NCBI RefSeq assembly: GCF_001543325.1
Contig: NZ_CP013355.1
Location: 1,642,001-1,706,000 of the forward strand
Direction: 5' to 3'
Source of the DNA: Lutibacter profundi
Lineage (GTDB): Bacteria > Bacteroidota > Bacteroidia > Flavobacteriales > Flavobacteriaceae
Length of the DNA: 64,000 bases
Shown here: one piece after another, positions 54,160-63,970 of the stretch
How the letters are laid out: every line of letters begins with the position of its first letter
How positions within the stretch are numbered: the stretch's first letter is position 1
Program-made: the position numbers and the translations under genes
Notes under the pieces: model-generated
Databases searched by the model: none
The model's input: the letters and a program-made list of their open reading frames with translations, nothing else
What the model was told of the DNA's origin: nothing

Positions 54160-55617
54160 TTATTTTTTAGGTAATACTATTTTAAAAACGGTTCCTTTAT
54201 TTATTTGTGATGTAAATGTAATTTTTCCTCCATAGGTTTCTACAATGTTTTTTACCATTGGCAAACCCAACCCCATACCACTCGATTTTGTAGTAAATTT
54301 AGGCTCAAACACACGTATTTTATCTTCATTAGAAATTCCTTTACCATTGTCTGCAACTTTAATAATAACACTTTCATTATCTTCTTCAACAGAAACTTCA
54401 ATTTGTTTATTTTCAGTTTCATCTAATGCATGGACAGCGTTCTTTATTAAATTCGTGATAATTCTAATCAACTGAGCTTTATCCAATTTTGCAATAATTA
54501 CTTTCTGCTTTGGAAAATAAGAAATATAATCCTCTGTAAAAATATCTAATGCGTGTTTTACAACTTCAACAACATTTAATTCTTCACTTTTTTGAACTGG
54601 CATTTTAGCAAAAGTTGAAAAGGCAGATGCAATGGAACTCATCGTATCTATTTGTTGAATTAATGTTTTACTAAATTCGTTTACTTTATCATAAATATTT
54701 GGGTCATTCGCATTAAATTTTCGCTGAAAACTTTGTACCGTTAAACGCATTGGTGTTAACGGGTTTTTAATTTCATGGGCAACTTGTTTAGCCATTTCAC
54801 GCCAAGCTTGTTCTCGTTCTCCCTTTGCTAATTTTACAGCACTTTCTTCTAATTCATCAATCATTTCATTATAAGCATTCACTAGTGTGAAAATTTCTGA
54901 ACTCGCATCTTTCAATATAATTTTTTCATTACGCTCATCTAACCTTGTTCTTTGTATTTTATCTGTAACTGCTTTAATAGACCTTGTAATATAGCTAGAT
55001 ATAAAATATGCCAATAAAATTGCCACAGCAAACATTAAAATATATACCATTAATAAACGGTATAAGAACTCTACTAAATCTCTATCCTGAACCGAATTAT
55101 CTTGAACATATTGCAAATTTAAAATTCCTATTGGTTTAAATTTGTTATCGGTTATATATGAGTATGAGGATTGAAAGGTATTTCTCTTTATTATCTTTGT
55201 TTCAACATAATGATGCTTAAAATTATTAGCAATTTTAGCTAAAACTGTATCAGATAAGTTAATTGGCGCATCACTTTTTACAAATCCAGAATGAGAACTT
55301 TTAACTAATTTTCCATCTAAATCATAAATGTTAATTTCTAAATTTTCAATATCAGAAATCTCATAAATTTTATCTTTAAATATAGCAGCTAACTTTTCTG
55401 TAACTATTGGATATGAGTTTTGTGAAGAATTTAGCCAAAAGTTTATTGCGGCTTTTACAGATGCTTCTTTTCTGTCTAACCTTCCTTTATTATACTCGCT
55501 AGTTTGTTCTTTATACTGATAAATAGTAATGGCAGCAATTAATATTGAAGCTAATAAAACAAGCAATATCATTGACAAAAATATACGAATACGTAAAGAA
55601 AGTTGTTTTAATTTCAT
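54160..55617 (-). CDS. membrane sensor histidine kinase (NtrY-like)
   Basis: 485 residues: helix 1 (about 10-30), a periplasmic sensor of 150 residues, helix 2 (about 188-210), HAMP, then the phosphoacceptor His in KQVAHEIKNPLTPMRLT and an ATPase domain with N box TNLIKNAVHALDE, G1 VADNGKGIS and G2 SSGMGLGLPMV. The His box with NPLTPMRL resembles NtrY kinases. No response regulator lies nearby, so the partner is elsewhere. Confidence 0.93.
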   Translation of the reverse strand: MKLKQLSLRIRIFLSMILLVLLASILIAAITIYQYKEQTSEYNKGRLDRKEASVKAAINFWLNSSQNSYPIVTEKLAAIFKDKIYEISDIENLEINIYDLDGKLVKSSHSGFVKSDAPINLSDTVLAKIANNFKHHYVETKIIKRNTFQSSYSYITDNKFKPIGILNLQYVQDNSVQDRDLVEFLYRLLMVYILMFAVAILLAYFISSYITRSIKAVTDKIQRTRLDERNEKIILKDASSEIFTLVNAYNEMIDELEESAVKLAKGEREQAWREMAKQVAHEIKNPLTPMRLTVQSFQRKFNANDPNIYDKVNEFSKTLIQQIDTMSSIASAFSTFAKMPVQKSEELNVVEVVKHALDIFTEDYISYFPKQKVIIAKLDKAQLIRIITNLIKNAVHALDETENKQIEVSVEEDNESVIIKVADNGKGISNEDKIRVFEPKFTTKSSGMGLGLPMVKNIVETYGGKITFTSQINKGTVFKIVLPKK

Positions 55618-55715
55618 CCAATCAAATTTATTGTTTTTTATTGATTAACAGAAAGTAATTAAATTTAATTATACTCATTTTATGCTCAAGTTTAATGTAA
55701 ATATAGGTGTTAAGC

Positions 55716-55735
55716 TTTGGTTAATCTCAACCAAA
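55716..55735. repeat. short inverted repeat upstream of the histidine kinase gene
   Basis: TTTGGTT, AATCTC, AACCAAA: seven perfect pairs with a six-base loop, 99 bases upstream of the kinase ATG in a 229-base gap. Possible operator or hairpin. Confidence 0.35.
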
Positions 55736-55846
55736 ATTATGATTTTATTATTGTAATTTTTTGTTTTATAAATATCATAATTTTAAAATTTAAGAAACCT
55801 CTCTTTTACTAAATTTAACAATTTCAGTTAAAAAATATTGTATTAA

Positions 55847-56338
55847 TTACTCAATTGTAGTCTTCATAATTTTATAAACTTTTAAAATAAAATCATCGTT
55901 AGAAGAACTTCTCAAATATGTTGAGTTAACACCAATTACTTTATTCGTTACTTTCACATTCTTTTCAGACACAAAAATATTGTTCTTGTATTTTTTCATT
56001 AACCAGTTAATAGTATCAATATTTATATATTCTGCAAAAATTTCATAGTCGTTATTTTTTATAAATAGGTCATATTTCCAGTCGCTTTTTCCATCGCTAT
56101 TTTTCTGTTGTAAAATTTTACAATAGTTAATTTCCTTGATGTTTTTATCAATTTTTAATGGTGAAATTTGCTCACCTACTTTATCAAAGCAAAAACAAGT
56201 TCTCAAGATTGAATCTTTTTTTGAAAAATAATTTCCTACAAGAAAATCAGGTATTTTAATAATTTTTGTATCCGATTGCCCAAATAAGGTTAATGGAAAA
56301 ATTAGTAGTATTATACAAATGGCTTTTACACTTCTCAT
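55847..56338 (-). CDS. secreted protein of unknown function
   Basis: 163 residues with a clear signal peptide (ICIILLIFPLTLFGQ). The mature part is charged and rich in Lys, Ile and Asn, with two Cys in RTCFCFDKVG and one in NYCKIL. It matches no family I recognise. It starts with ATG and lies alone between the kinase upstream region and the PepSY gene. Confidence 0.6.
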   Translation of the reverse strand: MRSVKAICIILLIFPLTLFGQSDTKIIKIPDFLVGNYFSKKDSILRTCFCFDKVGEQISPLKIDKNIKEINYCKILQQKNSDGKSDWKYDLFIKNNDYEIFAEYINIDTINWLMKKYKNNIFVSEKNVKVTNKVIGVNSTYLRSSSNDDFILKVYKIMKTTIE

Positions 56339-56387
56339 AATTGGCTACAATACAGTAAGCAATAAATATACCATATATAAATTTTAA

Positions 56388-57143
56388 TTAAGAATTTTTA
56401 CTACTTGCTTTTTTTTTCATTTTTTTTACTGATGGAGATGTTAAATAAAATAGGAAAAACCCTGAAAATATGGTTAATATCCCAAAAATTGAAAGAATTC
56501 GAAGAGCCCAATTGGTAATTTCATCTCTTGCTGAGTAATCCATCGTATGAAGCATCCACAAAAAATCAAATCGCCTCCAATTATTATTTCTAACACTTGT
56601 AATTTCTCCTAATTCTGGCGAAACATAAATAGTTGTTTTAGTAGGGTGATCAATAGTAAAAGCGTACACCGGAAGTGGTTTTTTTCTATATTCGTGATGT
56701 TTTCCAACATCATTTTGGGTTAAATATTCAGCTTTAATAATTGGAATTGGCTCTTTTAACTGTTGTTCAGCTATTTCAAGACATTCTTGAGCAGAAAATG
56801 GGGAGTGTAGTTTTCCTGTTTCAGTTATTAATTGTGTTTTTAAATGGTTTTTATTGTAATATTTAAACTGTGTTAATGGTTTTCCTAAAACTTCAATTAA
56901 ATGAATAGAATGAATGGAGTCAATTTTTAAAGAATCAATTCCTTTTTGAATTTGAGAAAAATCAACATGTTTAACATGTTTTTTTTCTTGTTTCATCAAT
57001 GTTTCACCATGAACATCATCCATATTATTCCAACTAAAATAGATACCTCCAAGTGTCCAAAATAAAAATTGAATGCCAATTATTACTCCTAAATAACGAT
57101 GAATTTTTCGAGTATTATAATTAATGTTTTTTTTTAATTTCAT
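56388..57143 (-). CDS. PepSY-domain membrane protein
   Basis: 251 residues. A first helix (GVIIGIQFLFWTLGGIYFSW) follows RKIHRYLG; the periplasmic PepSY-type region (about 75-205) includes SAQECLEIAEQQLKE and TTIYVSPELGEITSV; a last helix near 215-238 follows. PepSY-associated proteins bind peptides or assist heme and iron-siderophore reductases. Short compared with the three- or four-helix iron-reductase members. The function is uncertain. Confidence 0.85.
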   Translation of the reverse strand: MKLKKNINYNTRKIHRYLGVIIGIQFLFWTLGGIYFSWNNMDDVHGETLMKQEKKHVKHVDFSQIQKGIDSLKIDSIHSIHLIEVLGKPLTQFKYYNKNHLKTQLITETGKLHSPFSAQECLEIAEQQLKEPIPIIKAEYLTQNDVGKHHEYRKKPLPVYAFTIDHPTKTTIYVSPELGEITSVRNNNWRRFDFLWMLHTMDYSARDEITNWALRILSIFGILTIFSGFFLFYLTSPSVKKMKKKASSKNS

Positions 57144-57269
57144 AATTTATCTCTTAAATTTAGTTAGTAATTACTATAAAAAAACACAATATACATAGTT
57201 AATAACAAACATTCAAGCATTTTGTATTTTTAGAATTTCGAAAAATAAAAACTTAAAATCTTAATTATT

Positions 57270-60224
57270 TTACCCAACAATATTTACAATTTTACCAGGA
57301 ACAACAATTACTTTTTTTGGAATACGCCCTTGTAATTGTGCTTGTGTTTTTTCATGAGCCATTACTGCTTTTTCAATTGCATCCCTATCCATATCCATAG
57401 GAAACTCTAACTTAAATCTCATTTTTCCATTAAATGAAATTGGATATTCTTTAGTGCTTTCTATCAAATATTCTGGGTTAAATATTGGGAAATCTACCGC
57501 CGAAATTGATTCTTCATAACCTAAATTTTTCCATAATTCTTCAGCAATATGAGGTGCATAAGGTTCAATAATTATAGCTAAAGGCTCTAAAATAGCTCTT
57601 TTGTTACATTTTAAAGCAGTCAATTCATTAACAGCAATCATAAATGTAGAAACAGATGTATTGAATGAAAAATTTACAATATCTTCTTCTACTTTTTTTA
57701 TGGTTTTGTGTAAGGTTTTTAGTTCTTCCTTTGTTGGCGGTTCATTTGAAACAATAAATTCTTCATTTTTAAAATATAACTTCCATAATTTTTTTAAGAA
57801 GCTATACACCCCTGAAATACCCGATGTTTTCCAAGGTTTAGACTGCTCTAAAGGCCCTAAAAACATTTCAAATAAACGCAAACTATCTGCTCCATATTCC
57901 TCACAAATTTGATCTGGATTTACAACATTGTATTTTGATTTCGACATTTTTTCAATCTCACGACCAACAATATATTTATCATCTTCTAAAATAAATTCAG
58001 CATTGCTAAATTCAGGTCTCCATTTTTTAAAAGCATCAATATCCAATTCATCAGATGCATTTACAAGGGAAACATCTACATGGATAGGTGTAAAATTAGA
58101 CCATTTACTGTTATTTTTAGCTTCTAAAATTTTAGTTTGCTTTAATAAATCTGATGGATCTACTTTTACATTTTCACCTTCTTTCTCAATAATTTTTCTT
58201 TCTTTAATTATGTTATCCATTAAGTTTTTACTAACAAAAATGGTTTTTTTAGCCATTTCTGACCTATTTCCATCTCCAAACTCCCATCGATAAACAAAAG
58301 CACTGGTTCCTGTTATCATTCCTTGGTTAATCAGTTTTTTAGCATATTCATCAACAGGTAATATTCCTTTATCAAATAAGAATTTTTGCCAAAAACGAGA
58401 GTATAATAAATGACCTGTTGCATGTTCACTTCCTCCTATATACAAATCAACATCTTGCCAATAATTTACGGCTTCTTTACTTACAAATTCCTTAGGGTTA
58501 TTAGCATCCATGTATCTATTAAAATAAGATGAACTTCCTGCCCAACCCGGCATCGTATTTAATTCTAATGGAAAAATGGTTGTATTATCAATTTTACTAT
58601 TCTCTACCACTTTATTTTTTGAAGTATCCCAAGCCCAAACAGTTGCATTTCCAAGTGGTGGTTTTCCATCTTCAGTAGGTAAGTATTTTTCTACTTCAGG
58701 TAAAACAATTGGTAAATATTGTGTAGCAATCATTTGAGGTAATCCATTTTTGTAATACACAGGAAAAGGTTCTCCCCAATAACGTTGACGACTAAAAACA
58801 GCATCTCTTAAACGGTAATTTATTTTTCCAAAACCTAAGCCACGTTGTTCAATTTCATAAATAATACGTTTCATCGCTTTTTTATAGGGCAATCCATTTA
58901 AAAAATCTGAATTTGTAATTATTGAATTCTCTTTATCTGTATTTGCTTCTATAGAAATATCAACATTTTCAAAAATATTTGGTATTGGTATATTAAAATG
59001 TTTTGCAAAATTGTAATCTCGTTGATCTCCACAGGGAACAGACATTACAGCTCCGGTTCCATAACCTGCCAACACAAAATCTCCAATCCAAATTTGTAAT
59101 TTTTCTCCTGTAAATGGATGTTTTGCATATGCTCCTGTAAAAACTCCTGATATTGTTTTTACATCTGCCATACGCTCCAGTTCACTTCTCTTTGCTGTAG
59201 CCTTAATATAAGCTTCAACCTTTTCTTTTTGGTTTTCTGTTGTTATTTTAGAAACCAATTCATGCTCAGGAGCCAATGTCATAAAACTTACACCAAAAAT
59301 TGTGTCAGGCCGTGTTGTAAAAACATCAATACTTTCCTCATGTCCATCAACTTTAAAAGTAACCATAGCTCCTTCAGAGCGTCCAATCCAATTAGTTTGA
59401 GAGTCCTTTAATGGCTGTGGCCAATCTATTTTCTTTAAACCATCTAACAAACGTTGTGCATACGCCGTAATTCTCATACTCCATTGCTTCATTTTTTTTC
59501 TAACAACAGTATGACCTCCTCTTTCTGAGACTCCATTTACAATTTCATCATTGGCTAAAACTGTTCCTAAAGCTGGACACCAATTAACTTCAGTTTCAGA
59601 CAAATAAGTTAATCTATATTTTAATAAAATTTGCTGTTGTTCTTGTTCAGAATAATTATTCCAATCTTCTTTTGTGAAAATTTCAATATCATCATCGCTA
59701 GCTGCATTTATATTTTTATTTCCTTCAGAAGAAAAAATAGTAACTAAGCTTTCAATGTCTTCAGCTTTATCGCTAGTTTTATTGTACCAAGAATTAAATA
59801 ATAACTTAAAAATCCATTGTGTCCATTTGTAATAATTAGGGTCTGATGTACGTATTTCTCGAGACCAGTCAAATGAAAATCCAATTTTATCTAGTTGCCT
59901 TCTATACGTTTTAATATTGGCTTCTGTTGTAATGGATGGATGTTGTCCTGTTTGAATAGCGTATTGCTCGGCGGGCAATCCAAATGAATCATAACCTTGC
60001 GGATGTAGCACATTAAACCCTTTATGACGTTTATAACGCGCATAAATATCTGAGGCTATGTAACCTAACGGATGACCAACATGTAAACCCGCTCCTGATG
60101 GGTATGGAAACATATCTAACACATAAAATTTTGGCTTATTTGAATTGTTTTCAGCTTTAAACGTTTGGTTATCTGCCCAATATTGTTGCCAATTTGTTTC
60201 TATATCTCTAAAATTGTATTCCAT
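57270..60224 (-). CDS. leuS: leucyl-tRNA synthetase
   Basis: 984 residues, about 120 longer than the E. coli enzyme. HIGH box in MFPYPSGAGLHVGHPLGY, KMSKS box in EKMSKSKYNVVNPDQ, editing domain with TTRPDTIFGVSFM and GTGAVMSVPCGDQRD. The extra length includes an acidic insert (about 150-195, SDDDIEIFTKEDWNN) before TEVNWCPALGTVLAND and another before the KMSKS box. Own promoter, single gene. Confidence 0.97.
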   Translation of the reverse strand: MEYNFRDIETNWQQYWADNQTFKAENNSNKPKFYVLDMFPYPSGAGLHVGHPLGYIASDIYARYKRHKGFNVLHPQGYDSFGLPAEQYAIQTGQHPSITTEANIKTYRRQLDKIGFSFDWSREIRTSDPNYYKWTQWIFKLLFNSWYNKTSDKAEDIESLVTIFSSEGNKNINAASDDDIEIFTKEDWNNYSEQEQQQILLKYRLTYLSETEVNWCPALGTVLANDEIVNGVSERGGHTVVRKKMKQWSMRITAYAQRLLDGLKKIDWPQPLKDSQTNWIGRSEGAMVTFKVDGHEESIDVFTTRPDTIFGVSFMTLAPEHELVSKITTENQKEKVEAYIKATAKRSELERMADVKTISGVFTGAYAKHPFTGEKLQIWIGDFVLAGYGTGAVMSVPCGDQRDYNFAKHFNIPIPNIFENVDISIEANTDKENSIITNSDFLNGLPYKKAMKRIIYEIEQRGLGFGKINYRLRDAVFSRQRYWGEPFPVYYKNGLPQMIATQYLPIVLPEVEKYLPTEDGKPPLGNATVWAWDTSKNKVVENSKIDNTTIFPLELNTMPGWAGSSSYFNRYMDANNPKEFVSKEAVNYWQDVDLYIGGSEHATGHLLYSRFWQKFLFDKGILPVDEYAKKLINQGMITGTSAFVYRWEFGDGNRSEMAKKTIFVSKNLMDNIIKERKIIEKEGENVKVDPSDLLKQTKILEAKNNSKWSNFTPIHVDVSLVNASDELDIDAFKKWRPEFSNAEFILEDDKYIVGREIEKMSKSKYNVVNPDQICEEYGADSLRLFEMFLGPLEQSKPWKTSGISGVYSFLKKLWKLYFKNEEFIVSNEPPTKEELKTLHKTIKKVEEDIVNFSFNTSVSTFMIAVNELTALKCNKRAILEPLAIIIEPYAPHIAEELWKNLGYEESISAVDFPIFNPEYLIESTKEYPISFNGKMRFKLEFPMDMDRDAIEKAVMAHEKTQAQLQGRIPKKVIVVPGKIVNIVG

Positions 60225-60249
60225 ACCTTGTTATTCGTTTTTAAAAGCG

Positions 60250-60257
60250 CAAAGTTA
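60250..60257 (-). promoter_or_regulatory. -7 element of leuS
   Basis: TAACTTTG on minus, 26 bases before the leuS ATG; TTA instead of TTG lies 19 bases upstream. Confidence 0.5.
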
Positions 60258-60352
60258 CATTTTAAATAGAAAACTATAAAGTCTATTTAGCTTGTATTTA
60301 AAGTAATTATATTTTGTAACTTAGACGTGAATCATTTAATACTTAACAAGCA

Positions 60353-61123
60353 ATGGCCAAAGAAATTGGTTTGGTACTTTCAGGTGGTGGAGTAAGGGCA
60401 ATTGCTCACATTGGACTTATAAAGGTATTACTTGAAAACAATATTATTCCCATTGAAGTATCAGGAACAAGTGGTGGTGCATTAGTAGCTGCTTTATATG
60501 CTGCTGGATATAATCCAAGTGAAATGATTGATTTTTTTGTTCAAACTCCATTGTTAAAATTATCGCTCTACGCTCTTAATAAACCAGGAATTATGGATAG
60601 TGACAAATATACCTTGTTTTTTAAAAAATTCTTTCCTGAAGACTCTTTTGAGAGCTTAAAATACCCTTTAACAGTAACTGCAACTAATTTACTTAGTGGT
60701 AATTTAGATTATTTTAATAAGGGAGAACTTATAAAACCTTTAATTGCCTCTTCGGCATTACCTCCTGTATTTTCACCTATTGAAATAAATGGTAATTTAT
60801 ATTCTGACGGAGGTATATTAAATAATTTCCCCATTGAACCCTTACAAAATAAGTTTAAATACATTATTGGAAGTTTTGTAAATCCTATTTCCACTGTAGA
60901 AAAGTCTGAAATTAATTCTTCATTAAAACTTTTATATCGGGTTTTTCATATTGGTTTAGATGTCAATAATTTTAAAAAATTTAGTCAATGTAATTATGTG
61001 TTTTCACCTACTGATATAAATAAAGTTGGCGTATTAGATTCAAAAGCTATACATAAAGCTTTTCAGTTTGGTTATGAGCATGCTAACCGTGAAATTTATG
61101 AAATTGTCAAATCTTTAGCTTAA
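60353..61123 (+). CDS. patatin-like phospholipase (cytoplasmic type)
   Basis: 256 residues, just one patatin domain. GGGVRAIAHIG oxyanion loop, GTSGG nucleophile (Ser near 40) and DGGILNNFPIEPL with the catalytic Asp. It has no signal peptide or barrel, unlike the 745-residue paralogue at 22766-25003. A RssA/YlbK-type acylhydrolase; the substrate is unknown. Divergent from leuS. Confidence 0.9.
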   Translation: MAKEIGLVLSGGGVRAIAHIGLIKVLLENNIIPIEVSGTSGGALVAALYAAGYNPSEMIDFFVQTPLLKLSLYALNKPGIMDSDKYTLFFKKFFPEDSFESLKYPLTVTATNLLSGNLDYFNKGELIKPLIASSALPPVFSPIEINGNLYSDGGILNNFPIEPLQNKFKYIIGSFVNPISTVEKSEINSSLKLLYRVFHIGLDVNNFKKFSQCNYVFSPTDINKVGVLDSKAIHKAFQFGYEHANREIYEIVKSLA

Positions 61124-61210
61124 GTTATTTTTTTAGTATTACCAAAAGGTAAAATACAATTAATTAATTTCTACATAATTTGTAATTTCGGCTTTTTTAA
61201 AACCTAAAAC

Positions 61211-62119
61211 TTGAACAAAAAAAATTATAAAGCACATTTGGCTTTATTGGGTGCCAATATTATTTATGGAATAAATCATATTGTTGCAAAAGGCATAATG
61301 CCAAACAAAATTGGCCCTTCAGCTTTTATTTTTTTAAGAATATTAGGTGCAGGGCTATTATTCTGGATTATAAAGTCATTTATTAAAGAGAAAATACATA
61401 AAAAAGATTTCAAGTTATTAGCAATTAGCGGTTTGCTTGGCGTAGCTATTAATCAGTTACTTTTTTTTCACGGTTTAAATTTAACATCACCTATTGACGC
61501 TTCTATTATAATAACTGCCGTACCTGTTATGGTACTAATTTTTGGTGTATTTATTTTAAAGGAAAAATTAACTTCATATAAAATAGCGGGTATTATTATT
61601 GGTGGCATTGGAGCTGTTTTACTAATTGCTTACGGAAGTAAATCTGGAGGAACAAGTTCTATTTTAGGCAATATCTATATTTTTCTAAACGCTATGTCTT
61701 ATGCATTGTATTTGGTATTGATAAAACCACTTATGAAAAAATATAAGCCTTTAACCGTAATAAGTTGGGTGTTTTTATTTGGCTTTTTATTTATGCTTCC
61801 TTTTGGTTTACCCGATGTAATTAAAACCAATTTTTATGCTTTTACATTAAATACATATTTAACTGTTGCTTTTGTTGTTATTGGTACAACTTTTTTAACC
61901 TATTTACTAAATATTTATGCACTAACAAAAGTATCTCCTTCGGTTAATGGAAGTTATATTTATTTACAACCTGTAATTAGTTTTCTTATGGTTAGCTTTT
62001 ATGCTTATATTTTAGGTTATAATGAATATGCCAGAGATATTAATTTAATTAAAATATTAAGCTGTTTTATGGTAATAATTGGTGTTTCTTTAATTAGTAA
62101 AAAGGTGAATAAAATATAA
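61211..62119 (+). CDS. DMT-superfamily transporter (EamA), second copy
   Basis: 302 residues, ten predicted helices in two EamA repeats (ALLGANIIYGINHIVAKGIMP; later NAMSYALYLVLIKPLMKKYKP). The start is TTG 61211, since the first ATG in frame lies beyond helix 1. Metabolite exporter of unknown substrate, only distantly similar to the copy at 14258-15130. It converges on panE. Confidence 0.88.
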   Translation: MNKKNYKAHLALLGANIIYGINHIVAKGIMPNKIGPSAFIFLRILGAGLLFWIIKSFIKEKIHKKDFKLLAISGLLGVAINQLLFFHGLNLTSPIDASIIITAVPVMVLIFGVFILKEKLTSYKIAGIIIGGIGAVLLIAYGSKSGGTSSILGNIYIFLNAMSYALYLVLIKPLMKKYKPLTVISWVFLFGFLFMLPFGLPDVIKTNFYAFTLNTYLTVAFVVIGTTFLTYLLNIYALTKVSPSVNGSYIYLQPVISFLMVSFYAYILGYNEYARDINLIKILSCFMVIIGVSLISKKVNKI

Positions 62120-62136
62120 CTTTTAAATTGTTGTTA

Positions 62137-63078
62137 TTAACAGCCTATTTTATTTAATACCCTTGCTTTATTTTCCTGCGGAAGTAAACAATAATAAATA
62201 AAATTATTAACAGGAGTTGAAATTCCTAATTCATTTCCCATTTTTACAATTTTTCCGTTTTGTGCTTCCAATTCAGAAGGCTTTCCTTCCATCATATCTC
62301 GTTGCAAGGATGAAGTTGTATTATAAGGTTGATTTTCAATTAATTTAAATTGTTTTTTTATAATATCATCTGGTAAATTAATTTTTTTAGCCTTGGCAAT
62401 AGTTACAATTTCCTCAGCCGTTTTATACATTAAATCTTTTATTTCAGGTAAACAAATCATTTCTCCAATTGAAGCTCTTGTTAGGGCTCCAATGGCGCTA
62501 ATTGTTGAAATAAATAAAAATTTAGTCCATATTTCTTTTTGAATATCCATTGTTAATTTGGTGGTGATTCCTGCTCTTTTAAATGTTTGTTCTAATTGTA
62601 ATGCTCTTTTAGATTTTATATTATTTAGCTCTCCAAATACAATAGTTGGTTCATAAGAAATATGATTGACAATTCCGTAATCCTCAATTTTACTAACTAT
62701 TTTGCACAACCCTCCTAAGATATGTTTTTTGTCAATTTTTTTTGATATAACCGCTACATTATCAATACCGTTTAGTAATGAAATTATCATTGTATTTTTA
62801 GCTAAAACATTTTCAATTTCATTTACAGCCTCGTTCAATTGCCAAGTTTTAACACATATTAAAATTAAATCAATGTTTTTGACTTCTGAAATAGCTGAAG
62901 TAGCTTTAGCTGGATACACTAAAAAATCTCCTTTATAACTTTTAAGTTGTAGTCCTTTTTTTTTAATTACACTTAAATGTTCTCCTCTAGCTATAAATGT
63001 AACGTCATTTCCTGCCTGAACTAATCTAGCTCCAAAATATCCGCCAACTCCACCAGTTCCATAAATTACTATATTCAT
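62137..63078 (-). CDS. panE: 2-dehydropantoate 2-reductase
   Basis: 313 residues. The NADPH loop is IVIYGTGGVGGYFGARL, LICVKTWQLNEA follows, catalytic Lys in KEIWTKFLFISTISAIGALT, and the substrate region is in TTSSLQRDMMEGKPSELEAQNG. It reduces ketopantoate to pantoate for coenzyme A synthesis. It starts with ATG; a 130-base gap separates it from the divergent DtxR fragment. Confidence 0.92.
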   Translation of the reverse strand: MNIVIYGTGGVGGYFGARLVQAGNDVTFIARGEHLSVIKKKGLQLKSYKGDFLVYPAKATSAISEVKNIDLILICVKTWQLNEAVNEIENVLAKNTMIISLLNGIDNVAVISKKIDKKHILGGLCKIVSKIEDYGIVNHISYEPTIVFGELNNIKSKRALQLEQTFKRAGITTKLTMDIQKEIWTKFLFISTISAIGALTRASIGEMICLPEIKDLMYKTAEEIVTIAKAKKINLPDDIIKKQFKLIENQPYNTTSSLQRDMMEGKPSELEAQNGKIVKMGNELGISTPVNNFIYYCLLPQENKARVLNKIGC

Positions 63079-63208
63079 TCTTTTGTTTTTATATCCAAAA
63101 ATAGCATTTTATGATTTGAGTCAAAAAAATATTACTTAATTTGATTATTTTGATTCATATTTTGGATTAAATTAATATGAATATTTTTTTTGGCTAAATT
63201 TAAATATT

Positions 63209-63304
63209 ATGCTATCTCAAACTGAAGAAAATTATTTAAAAACTATATACTGTATTGGATTATCAAATTCGAAAAATGTAAATACATTTATAATTAACCT
63301 GTAG
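63209..63304 (+). pseudogene. 5' fragment of a DtxR/MntR-type regulator gene
   Basis: ATG 63209 opens MLSQTEENYLKTIYCIGLSN followed by SKNVNT, closely like the start of the regulator at 28292 (TEENYLKTIYKF and GVSTNTIA). Homology ends after about 26 codons; the frame then reads FIINL and stops at 63302-63304. The rest of the gene is absent, and decayed transposase DNA begins immediately, so the gene was most likely cut by insertion or deletion at about 63286. Confidence 0.65.
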
Positions 63305-63483
63305 TGCATTTGGATGTTTTGGGAGTTCTTGACGGATTCTTTAAACCTTCAAAACCTAGTTTTATCGAACCTATTTATTAACTTATAAGCTGTTAATATT
63401 GAGATTTTAAAATTCATACATAATCCTGTAATGGTATATTTTCCTATTCTACATCCACAAATAAATTTAATTTTTTGCTCCAT
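63290..63483 (-). mobile_element. decayed IS481-like transposase N-terminal fragment
   Basis: On minus, from ATG 63483: MEQKIKFICGCRIGKYTITG, then FKISILTAYKLINRF, resembling the helix-turn-helix start of IS481-type integrases (SRxTAYKWLxRF). A frame change after that gives GFEGLKNPSRTPKTSKCTTG, like the usual EGLxxRSRxPKxxPNxT. The catalytic core is missing. Confidence 0.55.
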
Positions 63484-63595
63484 AGTTGTTGTTTCTTTCT
63501 AAGTCATAATAATTTTAGTTTAGTTTTTAAATTACTCCACAACTTTTAGTGCTGATCCAAACTACACCTCTTTAACTTTGTGAAACCTGTCCTAT

Positions 63596-63970
63596 TATCA
63601 TACCTAAATAACACCTAAGTGCTGAATATCAATTAGGTATGTTTTAAGGACGTAAATAGGTAAAACTAGAGGTTTCAATGCTAAAAAATCAACAAAATTA
63701 TAATCAACCTTAGCCTTATATTTATAGGAAGTCAAGGAAGCGATTAGGAACCTTATTTTCTCAACTTCCAATCTCTTTATGATTAAAGAAAATTACGCTA
63801 AATATTTTCAAGGTTTTAAAACTAGAATACTATTTAAATTAACATCATTAACAATTATTCAATACAATAATAGGTTTGTTTTTGATAGAAATATAAACAA
63901 TTTAAAAATCAATTTTATAAAGTTATACAACGGATTCTTTTATTTATATTTGCTTAATTTATCTAGTTGA
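63596..63970 (+). mobile_element. decayed IS982-family transposase C-terminal fragment
   Basis: Pieces in changing frames read in family order: SYLNNT, AEYQLGMF, VKLEVSMLKNQQNYNQP, stop, PYIYRKSRKRLGTLFSQL, and then the open stretch 63779-63970 with ENYAKYFQGFKTRILFKLTS and IIQYNNRFVFDRNINN. IS982 transposases read RKRIETLFSQL here; the catalytic Glu of the DDE triad is Gly in this copy. Several frameshifts and stops show it is dead. Confidence 0.7.

Noticed and set aside
63599-63641. Perfect 9-base inverted repeat CATACCTAA / TTAGGTATG with a 25-base loop.
   Set aside because: It falls in the IS982 remnant, where both arms fit recognisable transposase codons (SYLNN and YQLGMF), so it is probably chance.
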